Shown here piece after piece: positions 22,271 through 34,106 of a DNA stretch of 64,000 nt. The stretch's first letter is position 1, and each line of letters begins with the position of its first letter. The stretch comes from Branchinecta lynchi (Eukaryota > Arthropoda > Branchiopoda > Anostraca > Branchinectidae), in assembly GCA_023053575.1 (NCBI GenBank), contig JAKZAP010000015.1, positions 18,227,689 to 18,291,688 of the forward strand. The letters are read 5' to 3'. The notes under the pieces were generated by a model. That model saw only the letters and a list, made by a program, of their open reading frames with translations, had not been told where the DNA came from and did no database searches. The translations under genes and the position numbers were made by a program.

Positions 22271-22276
22271 AATAAA
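22271..22276 (+). terminator. polyadenylation signal AATAAA in LTR-like block 1
   Basis: A canonical hexamer downstream of the TATA box in the LTR-like block. A single hexamer is weak evidence; its position in the block adds support. Confidence 0.45.
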
Positions 22277-22412
22277 ACCACTATATGTTAACGTAAACCT
22301 TGTCTACTATCGCCCTTACTTACCCGCCGCCTTACACGCTACAGTTACGCTACCTCAAGTTGTAGGCTACTACCACCCGTACTTACCCTACGCTCCATCG
22401 TCAGATACAACA

Positions 22413-22739
22413 CCTGTCAGAAAAAAAACCCTGGACAAATTTACTGGCACCCATACCACGAGCCTCGTTTAGAGCTACTTGGTGGTCTAAACTATCGAAT
22501 GCTTTCACAGTGTCCGCGAGTAAGCGTCTACAAACGCGTGCTCGGTTTCAAGATGCCGCAGTATATCATCCAACATCCGTACCAAATAGTGCACTGTGCT
22601 ACGTCAGGGTCTGAAACCGAATTGCCGTATTCTAGCATTCTGTCGCTTATAAAGCGCTTCCACAGTTTTTGAAGATTCTGAGATTTCTCATATCGTAAAA
22701 TTTAGGGTCACGAAATGAAACTCTCGTTCCCAATGTAAC
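22413..22739. other. unassigned sequence
   Basis: Nothing recognisable between LTR-like block 1 and the start of the next repeat family. Confidence 0.4.
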
Positions 22740-25035
22740 GTAGGAGAGCTCGGGGTTGGATCGGACACGGGGTTGGTCTGGACACCCGCAAAACAAATAT
22801 TAATTGTCGCTAAAATCGGAAAAAAAACATAACATCTAGCTTCTAGTGATCTAAATTTGTACCAAATTTTCATGGTACTTGCTTTTCTGGTTTTGACAAA
22901 AACCTAAAAAAATTGGTTTTCTCGAGGTAAAAGTTTTTAGCCTATGGTCGGTTAAAAAGCTGTACGTCCAAGATTAGCGATAGCTGGAAGGCGATTAAAT
23001 GACAATAGACAGCTTAGTAATTGCCGTGTGTAGCCTGCTAAGTATTTTCAAGCTAGATCAGTTAGTTTTCCTGTAGTACGCCATTTTGTTATTTCAGTCA
23101 GGGTGGGGTTGGTTCGGACAGTTTTGAAGGGATCGACTAAAAGCAGGAAAGGAAAGGCAAGAGAAAAGCAAGAAAGAATACTAAAACCAGGAAAGGCAAA
23201 CTAAAACGAGGAAAGAAATACCAGGAATCGAGGATTCGAAAAACTGGCAAGCCTTTCCTCTGTTTAGTAGCCCGTGAGGGGCCGGCAACTTCCATTTGTA
23301 AAAGTTCACCTTTTCCTCCTTTTTAGTATTCGAAAAAAAATGGAATGCTGTGCCGTGCTTTTCCTCTTTTTAGTTTCTCGTGAGGGGTCGGCAACTTACA
23401 TTTGTAAAAGTTCACCTTTTCCTCCTTTTAGTATTCGAAAAAAAAAAAACTGGCGCGCTGTGCCGTGCTTTTCCTCTGTTTAGTTTCTCGTGAGGGATCA
23501 GCAACTTACGTTTGTAAAAGTTCACCTTTTCCTCCTTTTAGCACTCTGTTGATAGGCGACTCAGATAATGAGTCCAGTGAGGGGTCGGCAACCAAGATAT
23601 TTCAAGTCCACCGTTTCTTTCCTGGTTTCAGTAACTATTCACAGATTGTACCTTAGAGTACCAAAACTAGGAATTCGAAAAAACGGGCAAGCCTTTCCTC
23701 TGTTCAGTATCCCGTGATGGGCCGGCAATTTACATTTGTAAAAGTTCACCTTTTCCTCCTTTTCGTATTCGAAAAAAAAAACTGGAGCGCTGTACCGTGC
23801 TTTTCCTCTGTTTAGTTTCTCGTGGGGGGTCGGCAACCTACGTTTGTAAAAGTTCACCTTTTCCTCCATTTAGTATTCGAAAAAAAAACTGGCGCGCTGT
23901 ACCGTGCTTTTCCTCTGTTTAGTTTCTCGTGAGGGATCGGCAACTTACGTTTGTAAAAGTTCACCTTTTCCTTCTTTTAGCATTCTGTCGATAGGCGACT
24001 CAGATCATGAGTCCAGTGAGGGGTCGGCAACCAAGATATTTCAAGTCCACCGTTTCTTTCCTGGTTTCAGTGACTATTCACGGATAGAGTACCAAAACGA
24101 GGAATTCGAAAAAACTGGCAAGTCTTTCCTCTGTATAGTACCCGTGCGGGGTCGGAAACTTACATTTGTAAAAGTTCACCTTTTCCTCGTTTTAGTATTC
24201 GAAAAAACTGGCACGCTCTGCCGTTCTTTTCCTCCGTTTCGTTCCTCGTGAAGGATCGGCAACTTACATTTGTAAAAGTTCACCTTTTCCTCCTTTTAGC
24301 ACCCTGTCGGTAGACAACTAAGATCGAGTCCAGCGAGGGGTCGGCAACTAAGATATTTCAAATTCACCATTTCTTTCCTGGTATTAGTAACTTGTCACGG
24401 ATAATACTAAAACGAGTGAAATCGGGAATTTAAAATTTTTAGGGGACGGCAACTATAGTTCCCTTCTTCGTCTCGACTCGTTTCTTTTAGTGTGATTCCA
24501 GAGGACATAATTTTAGAGAGGGAAACGCAGCTAATAGATTCAAATTACCATACCTTTCTTCGTTTGAAGCTGCGTTCGATGTGAGTGTTTCTTGTCTCGG
24601 TCTTGTCTTCGTATTACTGCCTTGTTACGGTTTAAAGCCTTTTTATTAGCCTTGTCAGCTGAATGCAAAGGACAAGCATAAAAAATAAAACGCAGTCGAG
24701 AGCAGAAACGAAACTTGCTCCCATATCATGTCATCATTCACGGCGTCCTGTGACAGGGCATTGACAATTGTCAGCGGACAGGACAAATAAGACGACATTA
24801 AGCAGACACGACAGTTAACTAAAACGGGATTTCGCTGACAGGGCCGAGACAATGGTAAATGGATTGCGGCTTTCCCTTAACGTTCACTATTTCTTTTCCA
24901 GTGATTCTTCTTCCTATGATCTCGAGTAGCGTCATTCATCGATTTCTGCAAGCAGGACGACATCCGGGAAAAGGAACGAGCGATTGCAAACCTTTGAACT
25001 AGCATAAATCGCAAATGGTAATGTTAAAGCAACAC
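22740..25035 (+). mobile_element. repeat family copy with GGGGTTGGTTCGGAC motifs (left copy)
   Basis: This block matches, in reverse complement, the block at 50050-53475. Both have the same order: an outer end with GAGCTCGGGGTTG and CGGAC, a GGGGTTGGTTCGGACAG motif (about 23105), purine-rich AGGAAAGG repeats, a 105-bp tandem repeat zone, then an AAACGG/GTCAGC-rich zone and an inner end with ATCCGGGAAA (about 24975). I see no transposase, so each copy looks non-autonomous. Termini and target duplications could not be fixed. Confidence 0.65.
23225..24420 (+). repeat. ~105-bp tandem repeat with a ~435-bp super-period
   Basis: The landmark AAAGTTCACCTTTTCC occurs at about 23301, 23408, 23517, 23741, 23849, 23956, 24171 and 24275. 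Spacings run about 107, 109, 224, 108, 107, 215 and 104. Two short units alternate with one long unit, which carries an extra module with GATATTTCAAGTCCACCG. Each unit also has GAGGGGTCGGCAACTTAC and a run of A after ATTCG. Small reading frames in the block are by-products. Confidence 0.8.
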
Positions 25036-26410
25036 TTCCAGAAGTTTTGTAGCGCATCAGTGTGTTAAACGTTATGAGACAATACATTTTATAAACTTTT
25101 TAAGTGCTGTGTCAATAGAACTTGGTTGAAGCCGGAACAGTTTTTGGGATCCCAAAACGTAAGTGGAGGGATACATATGACATCGCAAAAGTTGTCCGTC
25201 TGTCAGCACGTTAACTCTCGAAGGGAATGAGATATTTTGAAAAAGCTTGGGTGTGAGAACTCATCGAGTCAAGGGATAGGTCGAGTTCGTAGATGGGCCC
25301 CATAGCTGCATATTTAGGGGAGGGGTTTCAAATTAAGGGACCAACTAAATATTTTTTTAAAAGCTAATGAGGTAGTCGTTGTCTTGCAATGCCTCTTTTC
25401 ACCTAACCGTCTGTAGAGGACGATGATGGAAAAAGATAGTTCTTTCTAGTATGTTCAAGCTAGAAAGGATTCCGTGTCCGCGAAGAATTCCGTTTCATTT
25501 TGCCTGAAGATTCTGCTTCCGGCAAATGCTATTTATTTTCCTCCTTTTCAATGGATTAATTAGCTACGGGATTAAATTCGCTAGAGGATAATGGAAGTGA
25601 CGAGAGACCTAAAAGTGCCTATATTACGAAACTTATAATATGAGATTCATGTTTCCATTACTGTTTCGAATATCATTTCTCCCGCTCTCCTCCTTTTTCC
25701 ACCCTCTTCCATTCGTCGATTCATGCAGCAGGACCACAGCCGACAGATAATAAGCGGTTGCAAATCTTAAAGCAACTCTGCCAGTAGTTGCGGACTGTTA
25801 AGCGCATACGTGTTAAATAATATGAGAATATACCTGGTATAAGCATTATAAGTGATTTTCAATAACAGAGAGAGAGAGAGAAAGAGATAGGTATATTCAG
25901 AAACTATCGTAGCATAACTAAATTCAGTTTCTTACAAATTATAAATAAAGAACACATAAATAACAAACACACACTAAGGTTCAGCATTGAACATCGAAGT
26001 AAAAAAATGGCACAAACGAGCACGTTCTTTGCAAACGAGTTCCCGTAACGATTAGTGAGGACTTTACGGGGTAGAAGTTTATTTTGTAACCGAGCCCAAT
26101 TACTGGGAGGGGCTGGTTCCGGTAGCAGTGACCGGTGGCTCGTATTGGCTAGGACGGATTTGCCAAACTGCAAAATCAGTTTTTCAAGCCGGACTTTAAG
26201 CGGTGGTAAGTTCAGTTTCTGAAGGGCCTGTTCGTAGCGTATGTCGCGGTTTCGGCTGGTCGTAGCCGGAACAACGCGGTTTCAGCTGGTCGTAACGGGA
26301 ACAATTTGTAAAATAGCTCTGAAACTTTTGCTCTTGTCATGCCTCTTTTCGCCTGACCGCTTGATGAGGACGATGACGGAAAACGAGTTCTTTCTTGAAG
26401 GTTCATGCTA
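25036..26410. repeat. diverged duplicates of the left copy's inner end
   Basis: The stretch 25640-25860 repeats, in diverged form, the sequence at about 24895-25130 (CGATTYATGCAGCAGGAC, GCGGTTGCAAA, TGTTAAA). The stretch 26330-26410 repeats 25385-25475 (ATGCCTCTTTTC, GAGGACGATGA, AGTTCTTTCT). A 30-bp direct repeat with CGCGGTTTCGGCTGGTCGTA occurs twice at 26246-26307. A short GA microsatellite lies at about 25866. Confidence 0.6.
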
Positions 26411-29400
26411 GAGATTATGGGACGTGAACTGGAAGGAACAAAAAAGGAAATTTTAAGACGCTGAAATTGGCTAGCTTGCCTCAGTTTCTTGTAATACTTT
26501 ATGATGACCTAGTACCTTTTCATGCTGAATCTTTATTAACTTTCAAACTCTTATTTAATTTGTTTCTTTACTGACGTTCGCCGATGAATATAGGCGAATT
26601 AAAATGTGAATACCAATACAGTGCCATGACAAATATTTGCAATTAAACTTGTGTAACTTTACAAAAGTTATAAAACCTTCTTCCACAGCTTCTGTTCTTC
26701 CTCTTGCCGTAGTTCTCCCCCCGCCTCCTGTTAAAGAAAAGTAAATCTATTGGTCATGACGTCACAAGAAAACTCTTTTCCAAACCTTTACTTATTTTCT
26801 TAGTCCCATCTCCTGCTCTGTTTACTAAAGTCCACGATTTCCTGTGCTTAGTGGTTGCCGTTTAACTGAAAAGTGCTGAGAAAAGACAATCTAGACCCCC
26901 GTCACTTATTCATTTAAATAGGCTAGTAGACCAGATGGAACTACATTACTTCGTTGCTCCGCTGTTGACGAGTAATCGATTTTCGCATAGTGAATTTTCT
27001 CTTACCTCTGGTACCTCTATGTGCTTGTCCCTTTGTTTTACGCTTGACGAAAACGATTTACGAAAAAGATGTGTTCCTGCAGTCAGCCCCCTGCCGCTAG
27101 CTGATCACTTGCGGCTAAAATAGGCGTCAGTGTTTGGACTAAAATTTTCCTCGCCACAGTACTGTTTCGTTGAGGGGACGACCGTAGATATTCTAAACGT
27201 CACTACTGGAGCACATAAGGAAAAATAATTAAATTTCTGACCAAATCCAAATAATCTATTGAATTCCACCAAATCTAATTCTACTAAGTGATGTAACAAT
27301 CAGTCTGTTTTCATTTAAATTTTAAGGCTTGAATATTTCCCATCTCAAATACTTAATATTTTTTTGCTCACGTGTAATAAAAATAAGAGGATATCAAAAA
27401 TACTTTCAGTTGATCAGAAACAATTTCAACTGAAAGAAGTAAGACGTTCGTTTAGTTTTGTTTATGCAGGCCCACAAACCTGAAAGACGTCAAGGTAGCA
27501 TTAAACAGGTGTGAAGACTGGCCTAGCTATCTGGTTCAAGAAACTTACCATGAGATAGTATTCTTTGCCACTTGTACTCCAAGTCTATCTGTAATTGCAT
27601 GGATTTTCAATCTTTGGACATTCAAATTTCATTTAAGTACCTGCATTACAAAATATAACTGAGTACTAAGCAATTTACTAGAACTTTATATGTAAATAAC
27701 TAGTACTTGTCTATAATAATTATTCCGATACATTTTAAATAGTTTCAAAGTGTAAGGCTTGATGTGATTTAAATAACATAATGAAGTTCTTTATCCCATC
27801 ACGGAAATATTCATTCACAAAGAAAAGCTTCCATGCAATTTATTAAATTGTTGTTGTTCCATCGTCGATCAGTCGAAGACGTGACGGGTAACGCCTTTTT
27901 AGTACCTCGACCTGCAAATTGTGAATAGTCAGCCTTTGTCTGCCGTAACCACTACCATTTTTATATTGTTTCGTATGAGGTCAGATTTGATTAATTCCGT
28001 TTCATGTAGATCAGAGGTTTCCTTTTCTTATAACAACTAATACATTTCCTGTTACTATATTGAATGTACATCTATCGTGAGTATTGACCTCACGTCTATT
28101 TTATTCTAGTATCTACTCTCTATGATTACGTTGACTATCCATTGCCGGTGACAAGAGCCCTCATGCTCTGTCCTTTTTTCTTGCAAGTTCTACTCTCAGT
28201 GGGTCACTTAGCCTACTTCTGCATCCTAGTGTATTTGCCTTAAAACGAAAACAGTGAGTATCCACTAATATTTGTCGCTTTTGTTCAACATTAAAATTTG
28301 CCAAGTCAATGTAAAGTACCAAATTTAGTTCCATTATCGAGCATATTTTTCTTCCCCTATAATTTTTGTTTCATAATAACATACGTCACTTCATTCAAAC
28401 GGGCAACAGACAGTCAAAACACTATTCGTACCGCTAGCTATATTAATCTGCCATTCACATATTTTCCCATTTTATTTTATATATGGTTATAAACTTGGTG
28501 CTTTTTCTTATCTTGAGCTTAAGAATTTGCTTGTTAACCTGAGTCAACAATCCTGTATGTTTTCACTCATGGACATCACTTTTTCATTTTCAGGTTATTT
28601 AATCTAGCAACTAGGTCATCACGATAAGAAAGACATTTGCAAGTAAAATACACTGAAGTCTCAGGTGTACACTCAACGGCAGAACCGATACAAACCTCAC
28701 CCTTGACCTGGATCAAATCAACGAAAGTACTTATTTGAATTCTCAGGTGTACACTGCACTAGGTACAGCCTCTCCTGAGACAAAAATGCAATTTCCTTTG
28801 TATTAAAATGAACATGTACTTTCGTGCAGCCTTATCCCGTAAACACAGACCATAATCAGGATTCTCGGTCGTTATAGTGTGATTCTCTGAACAAAAGAAC
28901 GTCATCATCATAGTTCGCTTTCGGATCACTCCTCTGTTGCATTTTCATCATTCCTCAAATGTTGGTTGGTTTAGAAATGCCATGGAGCCCTTGCCAAGTT
29001 CTACTTTTAACGCGTTCTGTTTTCGATATTTTTTCGCTCTCATACTATCTTATATCGGAAAAATAAGGGAAGAACAAATAATCTAATAGAACCTCCGTCT
29101 TTGGTCTCATTAGCGACTATGGGTACCCCGCCAAAACTGGGCCGAGCTTTAAGTATTTCCTCTAGCTTTGAGTCATTGCACGTCTACTTCCCACTTTGCC
29201 GCTGGGCAAATCAAAGGAAACAATTCAGGAGGCGCGAAGAGCCGCGCGCTCGGCTTTTGCTTTTTAACTTTCTTCTCCGAGGCTCTACTGCGACATAGCT
29301 GTTTGTAGAGGTAACGAATTGGGATATTCGGCGTAGCTCCTACCCACCGATCGTTTGTATCGCGCTGGAAATAAGGCGTTTCTACTCTGCATGGACGTAT

Positions 29401-29586
29401 TACAGAGATCGTGAGACTGAGGTTCTCGTCCTTATTTGTTCTTGGTTATTGGCTGAAATATCATTGGCTCGGGCTTGGCGGTTTTACTGCTAAAAATGTT
29501 TCACTTACATATGCTCCAAAGCAGCATTTCTGGTACTCCGTGCATGGACTGTGTAATGTATTTGTGTCCGCAAAAGGCATCGAAAA
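26411..29586. other. long stretch without a recognised feature
   Basis: AT-rich, with no supported gene. The motif TCTCAGGTGTACACT occurs twice about 80 bp apart, near 28659 and 28740, and includes the palindrome GTGTACAC. A plus-strand frame at 29411-29722 has no domain I recognise and lies partly in a repeat. Confidence 0.45.
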
Positions 29587-29587
29587 T

Positions 29588-29708
29588 CAAAATGGCCTCT
29601 CGCAGCTGTATGCTAAATATCGGTCATCCGTCCTGAAACAGAATAGTTGCTTTATAACATTTTCCTCGAACAGGTATGTAATAAGATTGAAAATATCCAC
29701 AAAGGTTT
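29588..29708 (+). repeat. ~120-bp dispersed direct repeat, copy 1
   Basis: Matches 33796-33916 in the same orientation, both ending in GAAAATATCCACAAAGG. Both copies contain CAGGTATGTAATAAG, which looks like a 5' splice donor. Confidence 0.65.
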
Positions 29709-30019
29709 ATATTGGAAATTAACACCGATACTACAACTGAAAATAACTTATCCGAGCAGAAGCCCAGGTAGGTTATGAAAAATATCTTCCAAGCGAAGCG
29801 AGGTTGACAGTGGAATCGAGGTTGCTATTCCGATATTCACCTATATGGATGTACGTTAACTATTATGACTTTTTTCCAACAAAATTTTTTGTTTGTAAGT
29901 AGTACCAGTTTTTCTTTGGTACAGCTTTGTTTCTTTAAAAGTCCAAATACTCTGTATGACTAAGTCAAGAAACACATAAGCGAATGTCGGGAAGAACGAG
30001 AAACGCCGCCCATAAGATG

Positions 30020-30310
30020 ACTCAACTTTTGTGGCAAACAATCAACGGCGTTGGCTTGGAGTCCTGCGATGACGCTATTGCCGAATTAACTAAACTAGGA
30101 ATTTTGTATCTTTAAAAGGGCGCAAGTCCCAAAATACGCCAGTGAATCTCGTGAAGAAGAAGAAACGTCGTCTAAACAAAGACTCAAATTCTGTGTCAAC
30201 CAATCAACGGTGTTGGCTGGGGAGAGCCGTGGGGATGCTATTCGAGCTGGTTATCAAGAGGACTAACTAAACTCGGAATTTTGTATCTCAAATTCTGTGT
30301 CAAGGTCCGG
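30020..30310 (+). repeat. ~110-bp repeat with CAATCAACGGYGTTGGCT
   Basis: Two diverged units here, near 30020-30110 and 30195-30305, and two more at 32915-33055. Shared landmarks are CAATCAACGG, GTTGGCT, GACGCTATT and AACTCGGAATTTTGTAT. No coding potential is seen. Confidence 0.65.
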
Positions 30311-30439
30311 CTTTTTGGCTACTTTGGTAGTGAATTTATTTTAAGGTAAGTGTCAGCCAAGCTTACTCTATATATGTGAGAATGGGCACTTGCTTTTTTT
30401 AAACAATGGCACTTGTGCATACTCAAGTGCCATATAGCG

Positions 30440-32130
30440 ATCGTAATTTTGGTCGGTCTGTCTGTCTGTCGTTCTGTCCAGGTTTTGCTAGTTTGGGCAC
30501 TTCCACACAAGCTAGGACGATGAAACTTCACAGGCATATCACGGACTCGACCAGATCAACTTACAAATAATCACTTCCCCAATCCATCTTTCCCCGGATC
30601 TGGGAGTCCGGAAACTATAAAGTAAAACGGGAGACGGTAAGACGGGAGACCACTGAGCCATGCGACTATGTACAGAAAAGCGAATGCGCGAATAGATACG
30701 GTTTAAAGATGGTCAGTCCAAGTCAAACAAATCTAGTGAAACGCTTGGCAGGAATATCAGGGAACCGACCAGATTAACTTGGATATAATCATATTCCGGA
30801 TCCGATCATTGTGGGGGAGCGGAGGGATGGGAAATCCGGAAACTACGGTCTGTCCCGGTTTTGCTAGTTTGGGCACTTCCACATAAGCTAGGACGATGAA
30901 ACTTGACAGGCGTATAAGGGACCGAACCAGGTTAACATGGAAACAATCACTTCCCCGATCCGGCCATCGTGGGGGGGTGGAGGAACAGGAAATCCGGAAA
31001 CTAGTAACACGCATGACTTTAGAACTGGTAATCGGACTTGCATGAAACTCATATGTCAAGAATAAGTGCTTCAGATGCTCAGTTTCAAATCCAGACCAGA
31101 TCCGATAACTGAGGGGGGGGGAGGGAGCTGGAGGGGGAACCGGAAATCTGGTGAAACGCTTCCAAATAAGCTAGCACATTAAAACTTGACAGGCATATGA
31201 GGGAACCAACCAGACTAACATAGAAATAATCACTTCCCCGATCCTGCTACCGCGGGGGGGGCGGAGGGAAGGGGAATCCGGAAACTAGAAACATAACTCT
31301 AGAATGGATAATCGGACATGCATAAAACTTGACAATTGTGGAGAACAAGTGTATCAGATTTTCAGTTTCAAATCTGGACCCGAATCTGGAGAGAGGGGGG
31401 GGGGGGTAGAGGGGGAACCGGAAATGTCGTGAAATGCTTAGGGTCGAGGGATCGGGATGTCACAGTAGAGGGGTTGGAGGGGGTTTCCCCGGATTTCCGG
31501 TGATCACGAGTTAAGGTACTTCACACATGAACTAGGACCATGAAACTTGGCAGACATATTAGGTGCTCTTCCAGGTCAACTTGAAAATAGTTCTTTTCCC
31601 GATCCGATGATCATGGGGGGGATTCTATTGACATGCAAAACTCTGGAACAGGTGATCAGACGTGCATGAAACTTGTCAAATGTCAAGAACAAGTGACTCA
31701 GATGATCAATTTCAAGTCTGGAACGGATCCGATAACATCGGGAGGAGCTGGAGGCGGGGGGAGAAATCTCTTGAAACGCTTAAAAGTCGAGAGATCGGGA
31801 TGGGACTTGGAGGGAAGAACAAGCATAAGCCATAGATACATTGTAGAGGCTTAACGGCCTGCCATTCAATTTGCAAATATATTATTATTATTGACTAAAC
31901 AGAACCGATCGTGTCACAGTGGGGGGAGTTGGAGGGGGTTTTCCCTAATTCCGATGATCACAAGTTAGGGTACTTCCAGATGTGCTATGACCGTGAAACT
32001 TAACAGGCATGTTAGGTACTCTATTAGATTGGCTTGAAAATATAGTCCCTCCCCCGATCCGATCATCGTTGTAGGAAGATACAGTTGTCAATGAGTGGTA
32101 TAACCCTTCAGATTTACTAGATCAAGCCCA
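30440..32130 (+). repeat. G-rich tandem repeat family, main block
   Basis: A repeat of roughly 430-450 bp made of three diverged sub-units of 110-150 bp. Each sub-unit has an ATGAAACTTG motif, then GATCCGAT, then a run of 5-11 G with GGAGGG, and ends near CCGGAAA. ATGAAACTT-type landmarks are seen near 30522, 30893, 31190, 31540 and 31996. The G-runs near 31109, 31252, 31396 and 31615 could form quadruplexes. Related sequence lies at about 33100-33300, 47190-47640 and 53890-54720. Confidence 0.7.
31835..31893 (+). mobile_element. short retroelement tail inserted in the G-rich repeat
   Basis: Within a G-rich repeat unit, about 50 bp interrupt the order seen in the copies at 53945 and 54355. 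The insert ends in a short ATT microsatellite, as in 5'-truncated non-LTR retroelement tails. Confidence 0.4.
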
Positions 32131-32914
32131 TTTTCTGATGAAATGAATATCGGGAGAAAGATCCAGCCTTGAAAACTGCAAACCGTATCTGACAAACATG
32201 CTAACTGTTGTTACAAGTGCCATATGAGCTTTCAGCTCTTGTTTAAACAAAGCAGGATGGCATCACGAACTACACCTGCCACCCAAAAAGGCTGTTCCGA
32301 CCTAGGAATGGGTTATGTAGTTTCAAATTTCCTGTTAGTCAGTTATTAAGTCAATAAGGTTGGTAACTAATATGCTTGCAAAGTTTCATCGTCTTAGCAC
32401 ATCTGTAACTATTCTAACTCGCAATCACCAGAATTCCAGGAACCCCTCCAAGCCCTTCTTGGCAAGAGTCCTCTTCGGACTGGAGTAGGACCCTTGCCAA
32501 GAAGGGCAGAAATATAGCTCTAATACAATGTAGCTGACTTCATCTATTTTGCACCGTCAAATATGAGTCAGCTTTATCTACCCATCCAACTCCCCCCACA
32601 GAGCTCCGATACGATCTGTCTCCATCAATTAAGGCCTAATGCGTGTTTTCCTTACTAAGTTCCATCCAATCCTTCGACTCTAATCATTTCAGAAATTTTC
32701 CGGCGTCCCCCTCCCTCACAAGTACTGAATCCGATCCGGATTTGACATTGAGCAGATGAGACGGTAGCCGTTTCCACTTGTCAAGTTTCATTGTAATCCA
32801 ATTACCCCTTCAAAGGCTGTTCATGCCCCTAGATTCCGAATTCCCTATCCAACCACTGCTCCCACGATGGTTGGATTGAGAAACGACTATTTGTTTGGGT
32901 CCCTAAAATGATGA
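32131..32914. other. unassigned sequence with one strong hairpin
   Basis: No gene seen. It contains the 21-bp-stem inverted repeat at 32452-32507. Part (about 32495-32550) resembles 49275-49325, sharing GAAATAT and CAATAAAATCAGCTG-like sequence. Confidence 0.4.
32452..32507. other. hairpin with a 21-bp stem and 14-base loop
   Basis: The left arm starting GCCCTTCTTGGCAAG (32452) pairs with the right arm ending CTTGCCAAGAAGGGC (32507). There is one mismatch in 21 pairs. No coding context. It may be a short foldback element or a small RNA precursor; both are guesses. Confidence 0.75.
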
Positions 32915-33310
32915 CTTAACTTCTGTGTCAACCAATCAACGGCGTTGGCTGTGGAGAACTGCAGTGACGCTATTTCCGAATTAATTAAACTCGGAATTTT
33001 GTATATCAAATTTTGTGTCAACCACTCAACGGTGTTGGCTGGGTATAGGTGCGGTGATGCCAACAAAAAAATACAATCTGTCAACCGTTGGAAGTTTCTC
33101 TTGGAAATTATTTATGGCACATGCCTTCCGGCCATTTGCAACTGTGATCGTGGGTTATGGCACTTCCAGGTTTGCTAAGAAACTTGGACGGCCAATCAGG
33201 GACCGGAATAAACTTACTTTGAAATATTCACTTACACGATTCGACCATCACGAGGGAGTGGTGGGAAAAGGATGCCCGAATATTCGCGCATGCACAACTT
33301 TCTAGCGGGT
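32915..33310 (+). repeat. further copies of the CAATCAACGG and G-rich repeats
   Basis: Two CAATCAACGG-type units (32915-33055) are followed by a degenerate G-rich-family unit (33150-33300) that keeps GGGACCGGAATAAACTTACTT and CACGATTCGACCATC landmarks. Confidence 0.6.
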
Positions 33311-33795
33311 GATTGGATCTGAGTATTGGATCTAGCACATTTCTGACTGAATCATGCATTAATTTTCGTGATCCCGAAGGGCCCATAATCATTCATACCT
33401 TAGAACAGCGCGAATCTTAGCTGATATCCTTAGGTACTACGTATGCTTCCAATTGCCTTATGTGCTTACAGCTTTTGTTTGTTGAACCTACAGCTTAAAA
33501 TTAGAAACTGTTTTCGCAGCGAGTTCCCCTTTTCTTTGCCCCCGTGGATTTTTTGACTTACCGAAAAGAAATGTCTGTGTCGCCATTCCTTGCTTCAATC
33601 ATTTCAAGGGTTCAAGCCTGTTTCCACGCCACCAACTGAGGTAGGGCTGCCAGCGCGCTTAGTTTAACGAACTATCCCACAGAGCTGCTACAGAGGTACT
33701 TAGCAGTCCCCCATTCTGTCTTGGGGCTAAGATCGTAAAGATTGGGAGTGCTGAGTATAGCTGCTCATGTACTGAGTCTGTAGCCACCAAAGACA
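33311..33795. other. unassigned sequence
   Basis: Nothing recognisable except a single GAAGGGCCCATAATCATT near 33377, resembling the landmark of the tandem repeat at 47860. Confidence 0.4.
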
Positions 33796-33916
33796 GCAAA
33801 ATGGCATCTCAGAGTCGTACGGTAGATGTCGGTTACTCGTACTGAAACAGAATATTTACTTTATAACAATTTACCTCAAACAGGTATGTAATAAGATTGA
33901 AAATATCCACAAAGGC
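33796..33916 (+). repeat. ~120-bp dispersed direct repeat, copy 2
   Basis: Matches 29588-29708, including CAGGTATGTAATAAG. Homology ends at the AAAGG just before the hairpin cluster at 33921. Confidence 0.65.
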
Positions 33917-33920
33917 ATTG

Positions 33921-34106
33921 GGCAGTAAGAGTGGCAGTGGCAAACCAGCACTGTCACCCTTACTGCCAAAAGTCTTGACATATTCGGGTCATCCGAATAT
34001 TTACAAATTTTAATGCAGGTGGTTATTCGGTGGGTGTTTCTCCAATTTTGAGCATTCCAACCACTTGATTCCCAATCCTCAATGTGTCTGTATTGGGAAT
34101 TCTCGG
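33921..34106. other. cluster of three inverted repeats
   Basis: Hairpin 1 (33921-33967) has a 19-bp stem, GGCAGTAAGAGTGGCAGTG, with one mismatch and one G-U type pair and a nine-base loop. Hairpin 2 (33980-34000) has ATATTCGG and CCGAATAT around GTCAT. Hairpin 3 (about 34070-34105) pairs ATTCCCAAT with ATTGGGAAT. All lie within 190 bp and between recognisable repeats. Confidence 0.7.

Larger units (their letters stand above)
21429..22412 (+). repeat. LTR-like block 1
   Basis: A purine-rich tract precedes this block. Inside are a hairpin (21832-21849), a TATA box (22117) and AATAAA (22271). Short blocks match the LTR-like block at 41016-41955 in the same order: GAGCACTCC followed by GAGGACTTG, the hairpin, CCAGTCTTA, and AGTAAGTC near the polyadenylation signal. 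Exact ends are uncertain; the start may be anywhere from 21429 to 21470. It could be the 3' LTR of element 1 or of the element that left the relic at 21257-21406. Confidence 0.5.

Noticed and set aside
23225..24420. Short lipid-like or secreted peptides encoded by the 105-bp repeats
   Set aside because: The frames contain the repeat itself, including A-runs, and shift between units.
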